Part shown: piece after piece, positions 1 through 6,668 of the stretch
Layout of the letters: each line of letters begins with the position of its first letter
Position numbering within the stretch: position 1 is the first letter of the stretch
Origin: Glaciecola sp. UBA983
GTDB taxonomy: Bacteria > Pseudomonadota > Gammaproteobacteria > Enterobacterales > Alteromonadaceae
Direction of reading: 5' to 3'
DNA: 35,746 bases
NCBI GenBank assembly: GCA_002292215.1
Contig: DBBN01000075.1
Location: 1 to 35,746, forward strand
Translations under genes and position numbers: made by a program
Notes under the pieces: generated by a model
Database searches by the model: none
Told to the model about the DNA's origin: nothing
The model's input: the letters and a program-made list of their open reading frames with translations, nothing else

Positions 1-337
1 TCTGCACGGATTCGAGCGAATCAAAGCGCGTATTATTAAAGCTGTTGAGATAAAGTTTGAAAGACTTTGATTCGATAATATTCAGCGAATCAAATGGCAC
101 ATAGCAGCGTAAAATAGCGACTTGAGGCATTCCATTTTTGTTTAGCCAGGATAATTCATAACCATTCCAAATGTCATTCCCAGTAAACGGTAATGTATTG
201 CTCAAACCAATCATATCGCGGTTTAACGTCCGTGGAACGGGTTGGAGCTGCTTCGGGTCATATTGATGTGAATAACTCACCGTTTTGCCTAAGGCTAATT
301 CGGCTAATTCAACTTTATTATGGTAATCTTGGCTCAT
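1..337 (-). CDS. queF: NADPH-dependent 7-cyano-7-deazaguanine reductase QueF (partial, N-terminal part)
   Basis: QueF reduces preQ0 to preQ1 in queuosine biosynthesis in the cytoplasm. Reading the minus strand from ATG at 337-335 gives 112 codons before the window edge, so the C-terminal part is missing. The translation begins [20 protein letters not shown] and contains [25 protein letters not shown] and the hallmark [14 protein letters not shown] stretch. These match the long two-domain QueF of E. coli residue for residue in many places. The catalytic Cys lies beyond the window. The gene diverges from syd across about 65 bp, an arrangement common in gammaproteobacteria. No good Shine-Dalgarno is visible before the ATG. 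The family call is secure; the 3' end is unseen. Confidence 0.93.
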   Translation of the reverse strand, partial: MSQDYHNKVELAELALGKTVSYSHQYDPKQLQPVPRTLNRDMIGLSNTLPFTGNDIWNGYELSWLNKNGMPQVAILRCYVPFDSLNIIESKSFKLYLNSFNNTRFDSLESVQ

Positions 338-402
338 GACAAAACGGGGTAAGTTAACATACTCTTATTCTACCTAAAAATGACTACAAGGTGTTGAACT
401 AT

Positions 403-933
403 ATGCAATCTCAGTGGCAAAAATTTGTAGAGCGGTATGCTCAGTCTGTCAAGTTAAGCACACAGTACGATCCCGAATGGCCTTCGGCATGTCTCATTGA
501 CGATGTGAGTACGTTGACTGAAGGGGATGTCGTAACGTGGAGTCCTGTCGCGCGACCATTGAATGCGATGACTGAGTTTACCGATGCATTAGGCATTACA
601 TTACCGCCATCGCTCAACGACTATTATACCGCTTTTTATGCTGACCATTTAACGGTTAATTTAGCCCAAGGTGATATTTCGTTATTACAAGCTTGGAATG
701 CGGATGATTTTGCTCGTTGGCAAGAAAACCTCATCGGGCATGTATTGATGAAGCGTCGTTTAAAACAAGCTGAAACGTTATTTATTGGATTACCTTCAAA
801 TGATGATTATTTGATCAGTGTGTTGCTCAGTACCGGAGAAGTCGTCTTAGAGCCTGTAGGTAAACCTCCACAAGACATTATAGCATCGGATATGAATCAG
901 TTCATCGCGTTATGCCATGACAGTATCAGTTAG
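403..933 (+). CDS. syd: SecY-interacting protein Syd
   Basis: Syd is a cytoplasmic-face protein that binds SecY and is proposed to proofread translocon assembly. The product of about 176 residues has the family length and Syd-like segments such as PEWPSACL near the N-terminus, PPSLNDYY in the middle and GEVVLEPVG near the end. An in-frame GTG at 391 would add four residues, but ATG at 403 is preferred because AAGG at 388-391 then forms a Shine-Dalgarno at suitable distance. The neighbourhood (divergent queF upstream, CsrB RNA downstream) is the same as in E. coli, where syd lies beside csrB. The last 8 bases overlap the stop end of the convergent gene 926-1258. Confidence 0.92.
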   Translation: MQSQWQKFVERYAQSVKLSTQYDPEWPSACLIDDVSTLTEGDVVTWSPVARPLNAMTEFTDALGITLPPSLNDYYTAFYADHLTVNLAQGDISLLQAWNADDFARWQENLIGHVLMKRRLKQAETLFIGLPSNDDYLISVLLSTGEVVLEPVGKPPQDIIASDMNQFIALCHDSIS

Positions 934-1258
934 CCTTTAATGCGGCCTTAAGTTGAGTTACTTGTTCCTGTAATTCAGTAATACTTTCCTGCTGGGATAA
1001 CACCATTTGTATTAGACTCGCTAAATCCTTCGGTGCAGCGGGTGTTTTTGTTTGGTTCTTAACGTCATTGGATTCGTTGGTCTGAATCATTTCTGGTGCC
1101 CGTTCTCCTCCTTTATAAGCATTAATACTTTTAATCACAGCTGGCAAAGGCAGGCTTGACGTTGCCTTCGCTTTAACTAGCCCGACTGAAATCGGCAGGG
1201 AGCTGGCGTCAAGTTGGGCGCAGATTTGCAATATATGTTGATGTGTGGAATGTTTCAT
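926..1258 (-). CDS. Small KfrA-like protein (predicted N-terminal helix-turn-helix plus coiled coil), function unknown
   Basis: Not a protein I can name. From the ATG at 1258-1256 it has about 110 residues. Residues 1-50 (MKHSTHQHILQICAQL onward) follow the pattern of the KfrA-type DNA-binding N-terminus: a short helix, then a 'sVglVKAKA' type segment, then a 'LPAVIKSINAYKGG' recognition-like helix. A charged linker follows (EMIQTNESNDVKNQTKTP), then a C-terminal stretch rich in Q, L and E (QQESITELQEQVTQLKAAL) that should form a coiled coil. A longer form from 1297 would add 13 hydrophobic residues; I prefer 1258 because TAGG lies just upstream of it. It converges on syd with an 8-bp overlap. 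A DNA-binding role is inferred from pattern only. Confidence 0.6.
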   Translation of the reverse strand: MKHSTHQHILQICAQLDASSLPISVGLVKAKATSSLPLPAVIKSINAYKGGERAPEMIQTNESNDVKNQTKTPAAPKDLASLIQMVLSQQESITELQEQVTQLKAALKAN

Positions 1259-1414
1259 AAAACCTATTATTTGGTTAATCTGACTAAAAAAAAGCATTTA
1301 TCGCCATGCTTCGCTTCAGGTGTAAAGTATAATGTTTAATATAATCAATTGGTTATGATTTTATTTTAGCTGGCACGGCAATTGTAATGATAATAGTAAC
1401 CGTTTAACGAAAAA

Positions 1415-1420
1415 TATAAT
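1415..1420 (+). promoter_or_regulatory. -10 element for the DUF3192 lipoprotein gene
   Basis: A perfect TATAAT lies 25 bp before the ATG at 1445, with AAGGAAACC as ribosome-binding site. No convincing -35 is found at 16-18 bp upstream, so the promoter may need an activator. The element call rests on one hexamer. Confidence 0.35.
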
Positions 1421-1444
1421 AGTGACATATACAAGGAAACCAAT

Positions 1445-1825
1445 ATGCGCCTCAACAAAAAAATTCAAGTCATTTCTTTAGCCTCTTTATTAATGGTCTC
1501 ACTAAGCGGTTGCGTTATCGCGATTGGCGATGATGACTATAATAATGACAGCCAGCATAGTAATTGGGAGTCGCGTGAAAAAAATAACCGTGCTCACATA
1601 CAAAGCATGGTTATTGGTGCTAGTTATTTAGATATTACTAATAAAATGGGGATCGCTGATTTTAATGAAGTACTTAGTGGTAACGCAAATAACTACCAAG
1701 TTTTGTATTATCGCACGCAACGTCAAGACAGTGATGGCATTACCAGCAAAGACGAATGCACACCGTTAGTGTTTAGTAATGGTGAATTAATTGGTTGGGG
1801 AATGAGTTTCGTCCAGAGCTTATAG
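1445..1825 (+). CDS. DUF3192-family lipoprotein
   Basis: A small predicted outer-membrane or periplasmic lipoprotein of 126 residues. Residues 1-22 form a lipoprotein signal peptide: basic MRLNKK, a hydrophobic core and the lipobox LSGC with Cys23 as acylation site. The mature part has an acidic Asn/Asp-rich linker, then WESREKNNR, a segment MGIADFNEVL, and the C-terminal block KDECTPLVFSNGELIGWG. These features are typical of the DUF3192 family of Alteromonadales and Vibrionales. The middle resembles the SmpA/BamE-type fold pattern (small beta sheet following 'ADF'), which is inference. Function is unknown. A Shine-Dalgarno AAGGAAA precedes the ATG. It stands alone with its own promoter candidate. 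Confidence 0.85.
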   Translation: MRLNKKIQVISLASLLMVSLSGCVIAIGDDDYNNDSQHSNWESREKNNRAHIQSMVIGASYLDITNKMGIADFNEVLSGNANNYQVLYYRTQRQDSDGITSKDECTPLVFSNGELIGWGMSFVQSL

Positions 1826-1944
1826 CCAATTAGCGGGTCTTTTACTGATTTAACATAAACGATGATAGATCTTTTTACTTACTAAACGAGTTATATAGTT
1901 TACACTTAGTTGTAAATGGTTTGTTAATAATAAAAGGTCTATAC

Positions 1945-2592
1945 ATGCAAGCATCTACCGTAGAATATACGCCAGAACAACTCGACTTTGAGGTCAAATA
2001 TTTATCAGCTTCTGATCTCAAAGTTGCAGCTTCCATCTTATATAACGCTTATTTTGATGACCCTCTGTTTTGTCATATCTTTAAAAAAGATGATGAAGGG
2101 TATGAGGTTCGTCTTCGCGGGGCAATTCGCGAAGAGCTCAATACCTATTGGGAGGCAAAGCAGCCTCTCTTAGGTGTCTATAAAAATGGCTCATTAGTTG
2201 CTGCAACCTGTTTAATTAATCCTGATCCTGAATTTGGTAATAGCCGCTATTGGCATTGGCGCCTAAAAATGTTGTTAACGGCAGGTTTTTTAGGAACACA
2301 ACAATTTCTTGAGAAAGAAAAATTGGTTAGAGCGCATTTACCTGCGCAAAAATGTCACATGATATCGTTCATCGGTGTCCATCCCAGTATGCAAGATCAA
2401 GGTATAGGTCGTATTTTAATTGCTGCAATTAACGAAGTGGTGGATGCGATCGAAGATTCTGAAGGTGTTGGTGTGTTTGTGACAATAGAAAAATGCCTGT
2501 CGTTCTTTAATGATAGTGGATTTGAATTAATTGAAAAGTTAGAAACCGCCAATATAAAAGGTCAAATTTTGTACAAAAAGAAACACGGCTAG
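1945..2592 (+). CDS. GNAT-family N-acetyltransferase
   Basis: About 215 residues. The acetyl-CoA binding motif A is clear near residues 143-160: FIGVHPSMQDQGIGRILI, with the Q-x-x-G-x-G phosphate loop. A C-terminal strand 'FFNDSGFELIEKLE' matches the usual GNAT motif B region. The N-terminal half (YNAYFDDPLFCHIF, then a charged helix) resembles the GNAT subgroup that reads 'aF..DP...w..P'. The substrate cannot be told from sequence. An in-frame TTG at 1921 would add eight residues, but ATG at 1945 has AAAAGG seven bases upstream and is the better start. The gene is monocistronic; csrB regulatory DNA begins just after its stop. Confidence 0.85.
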   Translation: MQASTVEYTPEQLDFEVKYLSASDLKVAASILYNAYFDDPLFCHIFKKDDEGYEVRLRGAIREELNTYWEAKQPLLGVYKNGSLVAATCLINPDPEFGNSRYWHWRLKMLLTAGFLGTQQFLEKEKLVRAHLPAQKCHMISFIGVHPSMQDQGIGRILIAAINEVVDAIEDSEGVGVFVTIEKCLSFFNDSGFELIEKLETANIKGQILYKKKHG

Positions 2593-2600
2593 TAATTAAC

Positions 2601-2643
2601 AACCTACATTGAATGTAAGATATATCTAACTTTGATGTAGGTT
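2601..2643. repeat. 9-bp inverted repeat framing the GacA-like box
   Basis: AACCTACAT at 2601-2609 is the exact reverse complement of ATGTAGGTT at 2635-2643. The repeat encloses the palindromic box at 2614-2631. It follows the GNAT stop by 8 bases, so it could act as a weak hairpin for that gene, but no T-run follows. An extended operator is equally possible. Confidence 0.5.
2614..2631 (+). promoter_or_regulatory. Candidate GacA/UvrY/VarA response-regulator box upstream of csrB
   Basis: The sequence TGTAAG-ATATAT-CTAACT matches the known GacA/UvrY box TGTAAG-N6-CTTACA at 6 of 6 in the left arm and 4 of 6 in the right arm. Its core AGATATATCT is a perfect palindrome. It lies about 150 bp before the inferred csrB start, fitting the distal activator sites of this RNA family. 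Regulation by a GacS/GacA-type (BarA/UvrY) system is inferred. Confidence 0.6.
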
Positions 2644-2645
2644 AA

Positions 2646-2689
2646 TTATACATAACTTATCCACAGATTACTCACAGCTTATACATCCA
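2646..2689 (+). repeat. Four tandem 11-bp DnaA-box-like repeats upstream of csrB
   Basis: Units start at 2646, 2657, 2668 and 2679: TTATACATAAC, TTATCCACAGA, TTACTCACAGC and TTATACATCCA. The second holds the perfect DnaA box TTATCCACA. Units one and three have one mismatch to TTATNCACA, and unit four has two. All lie in the same orientation at exactly one-helical-turn spacing, 80-125 bp upstream of the inferred csrB start. Confidence 0.6.
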
Positions 2690-2737
2690 TATGTTTTTAA
2701 TGGCTTTTTTTGAATCAATTCTAATGTTAATAAAAGG

Positions 2738-2764
2738 TTGATGTGATTATTTCACTTTTATAGG
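2738..2764 (+). promoter_or_regulatory. Probable csrB promoter
   Basis: TTGATG at 2738-2743 and TATAGG at 2759-2764 (or TTTATA at 2757-2762) form a suboptimally spaced sigma-70 promoter, giving a start near 2769. Poor spacing fits an activator-dependent promoter. The exact start is inferred. Confidence 0.4.
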
Positions 2765-2768
2765 TGCA

Positions 2769-3162
2769 AGGATCCAGAGAAAAGGTAATATTTATCTCGT
2801 CACAGGGAAACACGACATATCAGGATGATAAGTAAGGTTTAATGGACAAGGTCATACGACCAATACTTGCGCATGGATGGTGAGTGAAAAAGGATTAAGG
2901 GATAAGGATTTCGAGCAAGATGCTCGGTATGGAACAACTCCAGGATGGAGGTAGGTCGCAGTATGGATGTGCGGCTTCTTATGGAGTAATAAGGGAAAGG
3001 GACCCGCGCAAGGATCTCGCGGCCAACTTAGGATGAGTTGGATAAAAAGGAAAGGGGCGTATACGGATATTAATCGGGATGATTATAGTAGCAAAGGATC
3101 GCTGAGAAGGAAGCTCAAAACAATCAGAAAAGGGTAGCGTAGAAAGCGTTACCCTTTTTTTT
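2769..3162 (+). ncRNA. csrB: CsrB-family regulatory RNA (CsrA/RsmA sponge)
   Basis: CsrB RNAs bind many CsrA dimers through GGA motifs and relieve CsrA repression of translation. This stretch of about 395 nt has no credible ORF and carries 23 GGA trinucleotides. Several sit in loops of short hairpins: TATC-AGGA-TGATA at 2819, CTCC-AGGAT-GGAG at 2938, CCGCG...CGCGG around AAGGAT at 3003, CAACT...AGTTG around TAGGATG at 3024, and AATC-GGGAT-GATT at 3072. It ends in a strong intrinsic terminator. Position supports the call: E. coli csrB also lies between syd and the truC/yqcA genes. A GacA-type box lies upstream. The 5' end is estimated from the promoter and could be off by several bases; family membership is firm. 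Confidence 0.93.
3131..3162 (+). terminator. Rho-independent terminator of csrB
   Basis: The arms GGGTAGCG and CGTTACCC form an eight to nine pair stem (two G-U pairs) with an AGAAA-type loop, followed by eight T at 3155-3162. On the opposite strand a run of four T follows the same stem, so it may also stop the convergent DUF3549-DUF3301 transcript, whose stop codon is only three bases away. Confidence 0.93.
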
Positions 3163-3165
3163 GTC

Positions 3166-3474
3166 TTAGTCAGGCACTCGATAAACCGGTAAATCTATAC
3201 TGCGTAACTTGCCTTTATAGATACTGATAACCCCTTCATATACCACATCATTGGCTGTAGAAAACTCCATCGTATAATCAAACTGAAACCGTCGTTGTTC
3301 TGGACTTTCTTGCCAATGAATTTGACGGCGAGCAACACTCACAAATACAAGTTGGTGTTTACTGCAATATTGCAGTGCACTATTGCGCGCAAGCTCTGCG
3401 TAGTCGCGCACTCGCCAAAACGACGCGGCTAACGCAATAATCATAACCGTAATTAAAATATCTAATAATGTCAT
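3166..3474 (-). CDS. DUF3301-family small membrane-anchored protein
   Basis: A 102-residue protein with one N-terminal membrane segment at about residues 3-20 (LLDILITVMIIALAASFW). After it comes the family's conserved 'RDYAELARNSALQYCSKHQL' block (AELA and a Cys), 'LVFVSVARRQIHW', and an aromatic 'RRFQFDYTMEFS' strand, ending in 'LRSIDLPVYRV'. These are the features of DUF3301 proteins of Vibrionales and Alteromonadales. The function is unknown. A good Shine-Dalgarno GAGG lies before the ATG at 3474. It is the second gene of a pair with the DUF3549 gene, 11 bases downstream of it. It converges on csrB. Confidence 0.85.
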   Translation of the reverse strand: MTLLDILITVMIIALAASFWRVRDYAELARNSALQYCSKHQLVFVSVARRQIHWQESPEQRRFQFDYTMEFSTANDVVYEGVISIYKGKLRSIDLPVYRVPD

Positions 3475-3485
3475 TTTAAATCCTC

Positions 3486-4511
3486 TTAACGAGCCTGTTG
3501 TAACGTAGCTATTTTAGTTTTACATAGCTGGGACAGTGAATCGCTCTGTATGGCTTGTAATATATAAATACGACATTGTGGGACTTGAACTATATCAGAA
3601 AAGAGTCCTTGAAATAATACATCATCATGCAGTGCGCATTTTTCTAAAAACACTTTAGCCCGCTCAATATCTGCAAACAGCCGCATATGGCGAGCGGCAA
3701 TCAGGATGAGTAAGTCTGCATTTAAATAAGCCCGTTGTAGTAATGGCTGAAGCACTTTTAATACGATGGCTTCAGGCGCTTGTGCTAACGCCCGAAGACT
3801 GGCAATCATATGGATATCATTGTTTTGTTTGGTCGCGGCGTCCCAATGATGTTTGATTAACATCGCCAAGGGTTTATTGATTACGTAATTCTCTAAACTA
3901 CTTAAAACGGCTGTTTGAAATGACGGTGCAAGTTGTTGCCATTGCATTGATAGTGCAGCAAACAGCATAGGATCAGACAAACGCGCGACATAATCTGCGA
4001 CTCCTTGCACAGATAATAGTTGCCAATCATGTTCGGCTGGCGCATGGATATATTCACCGACCGCTTGAAATCCTTGTCCTGGTTTAGCCCCGACTAATGC
4101 CTTTGCTTTGGCATTAAAATCAGCGAGTTGTTGTTGGTTAGGCACAAAGGTGTACGGGTTATCGCCTAATTGACCTTGTTGCTTTTCGGTATGTTCAAGT
4201 TGTGCACCTAAGGCGTTGACAACTTTTTCCAAGAACACATTGCGTGCGGCTTGGTTTAGTAAACCGCGCTCATCAAGGGGGAGTTTGATAAACCAAATAT
4301 AATGTTGAGATGAGCGTTGTTCCGCCCAAAAAATACATCCCAACCACATATGTTGTTGACGTGGATACGGAGCAGGAGCCCGTTGCTGTTCTATATCAGC
4401 AAACTGTTCAGGAGTGATCTCACGAAAACCTCGGCCCATATCGATAAATTTATATTGCGATTGGGAGGCATCTAAAAATTCTTGGATTGAATTGATGGTA
4501 TTTGCTGACAT
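3486..4511 (-). CDS. DUF3549-family protein, function unknown
   Basis: About 341 residues from the ATG at 4511 (MSANTINSIQEFLDAS). A longer reading from 4553 adds 14 residues but would cover the truC upstream region, whereas the 4511 start has AGGT just before it. Conserved-looking blocks are 'YKFIDMGRGFREI' near the N-terminus, 'HMWLGCIFW', and 'IWFIKLPLDERGLL'. The C-terminal two thirds is all-helical and rich in Leu and Ala, resembling helical repeats (HEAT-like by appearance only). This matches DUF3549 of Vibrio and Shewanella relatives. It has no signal peptide, so it is probably cytoplasmic. It is paired with the DUF3301 gene and divergent from truC across 66 bp. No biochemical function is known to me. 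Confidence 0.82.
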   Translation of the reverse strand: MSANTINSIQEFLDASQSQYKFIDMGRGFREITPEQFADIEQQRAPAPYPRQQHMWLGCIFWAEQRSSQHYIWFIKLPLDERGLLNQAARNVFLEKVVNALGAQLEHTEKQQGQLGDNPYTFVPNQQQLADFNAKAKALVGAKPGQGFQAVGEYIHAPAEHDWQLLSVQGVADYVARLSDPMLFAALSMQWQQLAPSFQTAVLSSLENYVINKPLAMLIKHHWDAATKQNNDIHMIASLRALAQAPEAIVLKVLQPLLQRAYLNADLLILIAARHMRLFADIERAKVFLEKCALHDDVLFQGLFSDIVQVPQCRIYILQAIQSDSLSQLCKTKIATLQQAR

Positions 4512-4540
4512 AAAAACCTGAGCTCTGGCGAATTTGTCCG

Positions 4541-4546
4541 TATAAT
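4541..4546 (+). promoter_or_regulatory. -10 element for truC-yqcA
   Basis: A perfect TATAAT lies 32 bp before the truC ATG in the gap shared with the divergent DUF3549 gene. No strong -35 is visible at the right distance, so this is a single-element call. Confidence 0.4.
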
Positions 4547-4577
4547 ACAGCAAGACGATTTTAAGACCTAGTGTGAT

Positions 4578-5315
4578 ATGACCGAAGCAGCCCCAATCTT
4601 ACCCATTATTTATCAAGACGAATATTTAATAGCGGTGAATAAACCCAGTGGTTTATTGGTCCATCGTAGTATGATTGACCGCCATGAAACCCAATTTGCC
4701 ATGCAAATAGTGCGCGATATGATTGGCCAACATGTTTATACCGTGCACCGGTTAGATAAACCAACCTGCGGGGTACTAGTCTTTGCATTATCCAGTGAAG
4801 TTGCACGTTTATTAAACGAACAGTTCACGGCTAAAACAATTCAAAAAACGTATCATGCCTTATTACGTGGTTGGACACATGATCAACATATCGATTATGC
4901 GTTAAAAGAAAAACTCGATAAAATTGCCGATAAACATGCCCAACAAGATAAACCCGCGCAATCAGCACAGACAGATATGACAGTCTTACAAACTTACACT
5001 TATCCTGAGCCCGTAGGGAGATATCCTGCAGCGAGATTTTCATGGGTTGAACTAAATCCTGCTACGGGACGTAAACATCAACTACGTCGACATATGGCAC
5101 ATATCCGTCATCCTATTATGGGCGATACTACCCACGGAGATGGTAAACAAAACAAATTCATGCGTCAGACCTTTAAATATAATCATTTAGCCCTTATTAA
5201 TAGTAAAATGATTTTTGAACATCCTATCACGCAGCAACAGCTTGAATTATCAGCACCTTTATCTGATGATTTAACCCAGTTGTTAGCGATCTTGAAACCT
5301 TATCAATGCGAGTAA
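4578..5315 (+). CDS. truC: tRNA pseudouridine(65) synthase TruC
   Basis: TruC isomerises U65 in the T-stem region of some tRNAs. The 245-residue protein is an RluA-family pseudouridine synthase: 'DEYLIAVNKPSGLLVHRS' at residues 14-31, the catalytic motif HRLDKPTCGVLVF with Asp60, 'KTYHALLRG' and the C-terminal 'GRKHQLRRHMAHIRHPIMGD' RNA-binding block. There is no S4 domain, as expected for TruC. Neighbours agree: in E. coli truC (yqcB) lies between yqcC and yqcA near csrB. yqcC is not present here. The yqcA flavodoxin starts 8 bases after the stop, so the two are probably co-transcribed. Confidence 0.94.
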   Translation: MTEAAPILPIIYQDEYLIAVNKPSGLLVHRSMIDRHETQFAMQIVRDMIGQHVYTVHRLDKPTCGVLVFALSSEVARLLNEQFTAKTIQKTYHALLRGWTHDQHIDYALKEKLDKIADKHAQQDKPAQSAQTDMTVLQTYTYPEPVGRYPAARFSWVELNPATGRKHQLRRHMAHIRHPIMGDTTHGDGKQNKFMRQTFKYNHLALINSKMIFEHPITQQQLELSAPLSDDLTQLLAILKPYQCE

Positions 5316-5323
5316 AATAAAAT

Positions 5324-5767
5324 ATGGCAAATATCGGAATTATTGTCGGTTCAGTCTATGGCAATGCACAAAATGCAGCTGAAGAAGCCCAAACATTTTT
5401 AGCCAATCAAGGCCATGAAGTGGAATTGCATACCGACGCGGATATTAGTTTATTCAATGATCATGATAGTTTTTTGGTGGTGACATCAACAACGGGTGTG
5501 GGTGACGTACCGCCTAATTTAGAATTATTTTATGCTGATGCTAAAGACACATTCCCGTTAATTACAGGAAAGAAATTTGCAGTAATTGCCCTTGGTGATA
5601 GTTCTTATGGTGATTCTTATTGTGGTGCAGGGAAACAGATGTTTGAACTAATGAATGAATTGCAAGGTGAAGCGATTACTGATTTGGTTGAGATTGATGC
5701 AATGGAAACGTTTGAACCAGAAGCCGATGTACTTGCTTGGTTAGAAGAGCATCATAATAGCTTCTAA
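5324..5767 (+). CDS. yqcA: Flavodoxin-like protein YqcA (MioC-like)
   Basis: A 147-residue single-domain flavodoxin predicted to bind FMN and carry electrons in the cytoplasm. The FMN phosphate loop appears as GSVYGNA at residues 9-15. The two isoalloxazine loops are TSTTGVGDVPPN at 54-65 and GDSSYGDSYCGAG at 91-103. The length and the T-x-G-x-G-D-x-P-x-N pattern fit the YqcA/MioC group rather than long-chain flavodoxins. It follows truC as in E. coli. The electron partner is unknown. The transcript is probably closed by the hairpin at 5786-5821. Confidence 0.92.
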   Translation: MANIGIIVGSVYGNAQNAAEEAQTFLANQGHEVELHTDADISLFNDHDSFLVVTSTTGVGDVPPNLELFYADAKDTFPLITGKKFAVIALGDSSYGDSYCGAGKQMFELMNELQGEAITDLVEIDAMETFEPEADVLAWLEEHHNSF

Positions 5768-5785
5768 TGTGACTATAAGATCTAA

Positions 5786-5821
5786 TACTACGCGCTAAGT
5801 AAATACACTTAGCGCGTAGTA
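5786..5821. terminator. Convergent hairpin terminator between yqcA and dapD
   Basis: A perfect 15-bp inverted repeat, TACTACGCGCTAAGT at 5786-5800 and ACTTAGCGCGTAGTA at 5807-5821, with a six-base loop. It lies between two convergent genes and could stop both. It lacks a T-run on either side, so it may act with Rho or as a 3' stabiliser. Confidence 0.7.
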
Positions 5822-5843
5822 GGAATAATCTCGTTAAAACAGA

Positions 5844-6668
5844 TTATTCAGCTTCGCGTAGTAGGGCATTGATACCGACTTTTGCACGTGTTTTTGCATC
5901 TACCTTTTTCACGATAACCGCAGCATATAAGCTGTAAGTACCACATTTGCTCGGTAGCGAGCCAGATACAACAACAGATCCTGCTGGCACACGTCCATAA
6001 TGGACTTCACCCGTTTCACGGTCATAGATACGTGTGCTTTGACCAATGTAAACACCCATTGAAATAACCGCGCCTTCTTCAACGACGACCCCTTCAACAA
6101 TTTCAGAGCGAGCACCGATAAAACAGTTATCTTCAATAATTGTTGGGTTAGCTTGAAGTGGCTCAAGTACCCCACCAATACCAACACCACCAGATAAATG
6201 TACGTTCTTACCAATTTGTGCACATGAGCCCACTGTGGCCCATGTATCAACCATAGTGCCTTCATCAACAAACGCGCCGATGTTTACGTATGATGGCATT
6301 AATACAACATTCTTACCGATAAAGGTACCAGTACGAACTGCCGCTGGTGGGACAACTCGCATGCCTTCTTTGGCAAAACGCTCCGCAGTATAATCGCTAA
6401 ATTTTAATGGGACTTTGTCATAGAATTTGCTTTCTGCACCTTCGATGACATCGTTGTTGTAGCAACGGAAAAATAACAACACGGCTTTTTTGAGCCACTG
6501 ATGGACAACCCACTCACCATCGATTTTTTCTGCGACGCGAGCTTGTCCGCTATTTAATAAATCAATTGCTTGGTTTACCGCATCTTTAATTTCGGCAGAT
6601 GCTGTGCTTGGGGAAATGGTGTCACGTGCGTCAAAAGCACGTTCAATAATGGTTTTTAAATCACTCAT
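5844..6668 (-). CDS. dapD: 2,3,4,5-tetrahydropyridine-2,6-dicarboxylate N-succinyltransferase DapD
   Basis: DapD transfers succinate from succinyl-CoA to tetrahydrodipicolinate in the lysine/meso-diaminopimelate pathway, which feeds peptidoglycan synthesis. The 274-residue length equals the E. coli family standard. A helical N-terminal domain (1-100) is followed by left-handed beta-helix hexapeptide repeats (about 110-240) and a short C-terminal tail. The family catalytic residues appear at the expected positions: Asp141 in '[11 protein letters not shown]' and Glu189 in 'GARSEIVEG'. The start codon overlaps the glnD stop by 4 bases (ATGA), so the two genes are translationally coupled. Confidence 0.97.
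   Translation of the reverse strand: MSDLKTIIERAFDARDTISPSTASAEIKDAVNQAIDLLNSGQARVAEKIDGEWVVHQWLKKAVLLFFRCYNNDVIEGAESKFYDKVPLKFSDYTAERFAKEGMRVVPPAAVRTGTFIGKNVVLMPSYVNIGAFVDEGTMVDTWATVGSCAQIGKNVHLSGGVGIGGVLEPLQANPTIIEDNCFIGARSEIVEGVVVEEGAVISMGVYIGQSTRIYDRETGEVHYGRVPAGSVVVSGSLPSKCGTYSLYAAVIVKKVDAKTRAKVGINALLREAE

Noticed and set aside
1381..1405. Fur-box-like GATAAT repeats before the DUF3192 gene (also near 17960 before bamA)
   Set aside because: Only one hexamer is perfect in each, and the third unit matches poorly. AT-rich intergenic DNA gives such hits by chance.
1899..1929. A promoter for the GNAT gene (TTTACA with TTAATA)
   Set aside because: The spacing is 19 bp and the transcript would start within the Shine-Dalgarno at 1932-1937.
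2731..2743. An IHF site upstream of csrB (12 of 13 on the minus strand, CATCAACCTTTTA)
   Set aside because: It overlaps the proposed -35 element and such matches are frequent in AT-rich DNA; not strong enough to list as a feature.
2641..2760. A chromosomal replication origin, because of the DnaA-like boxes and AT-rich DNA
   Set aside because: The neighbours are not origin genes (no mnmG, dnaA, dnaN, gyrB), there are no visible 13-mer unwinding repeats, and the region is explained as csrB upstream control DNA. I kept the boxes as a finding but not as an origin.
5909..6271. 120-residue ORF within dapD in another frame
   Set aside because: It is a shadow of the intact, motif-complete dapD frame; its composition is hydrophobic and random-like.
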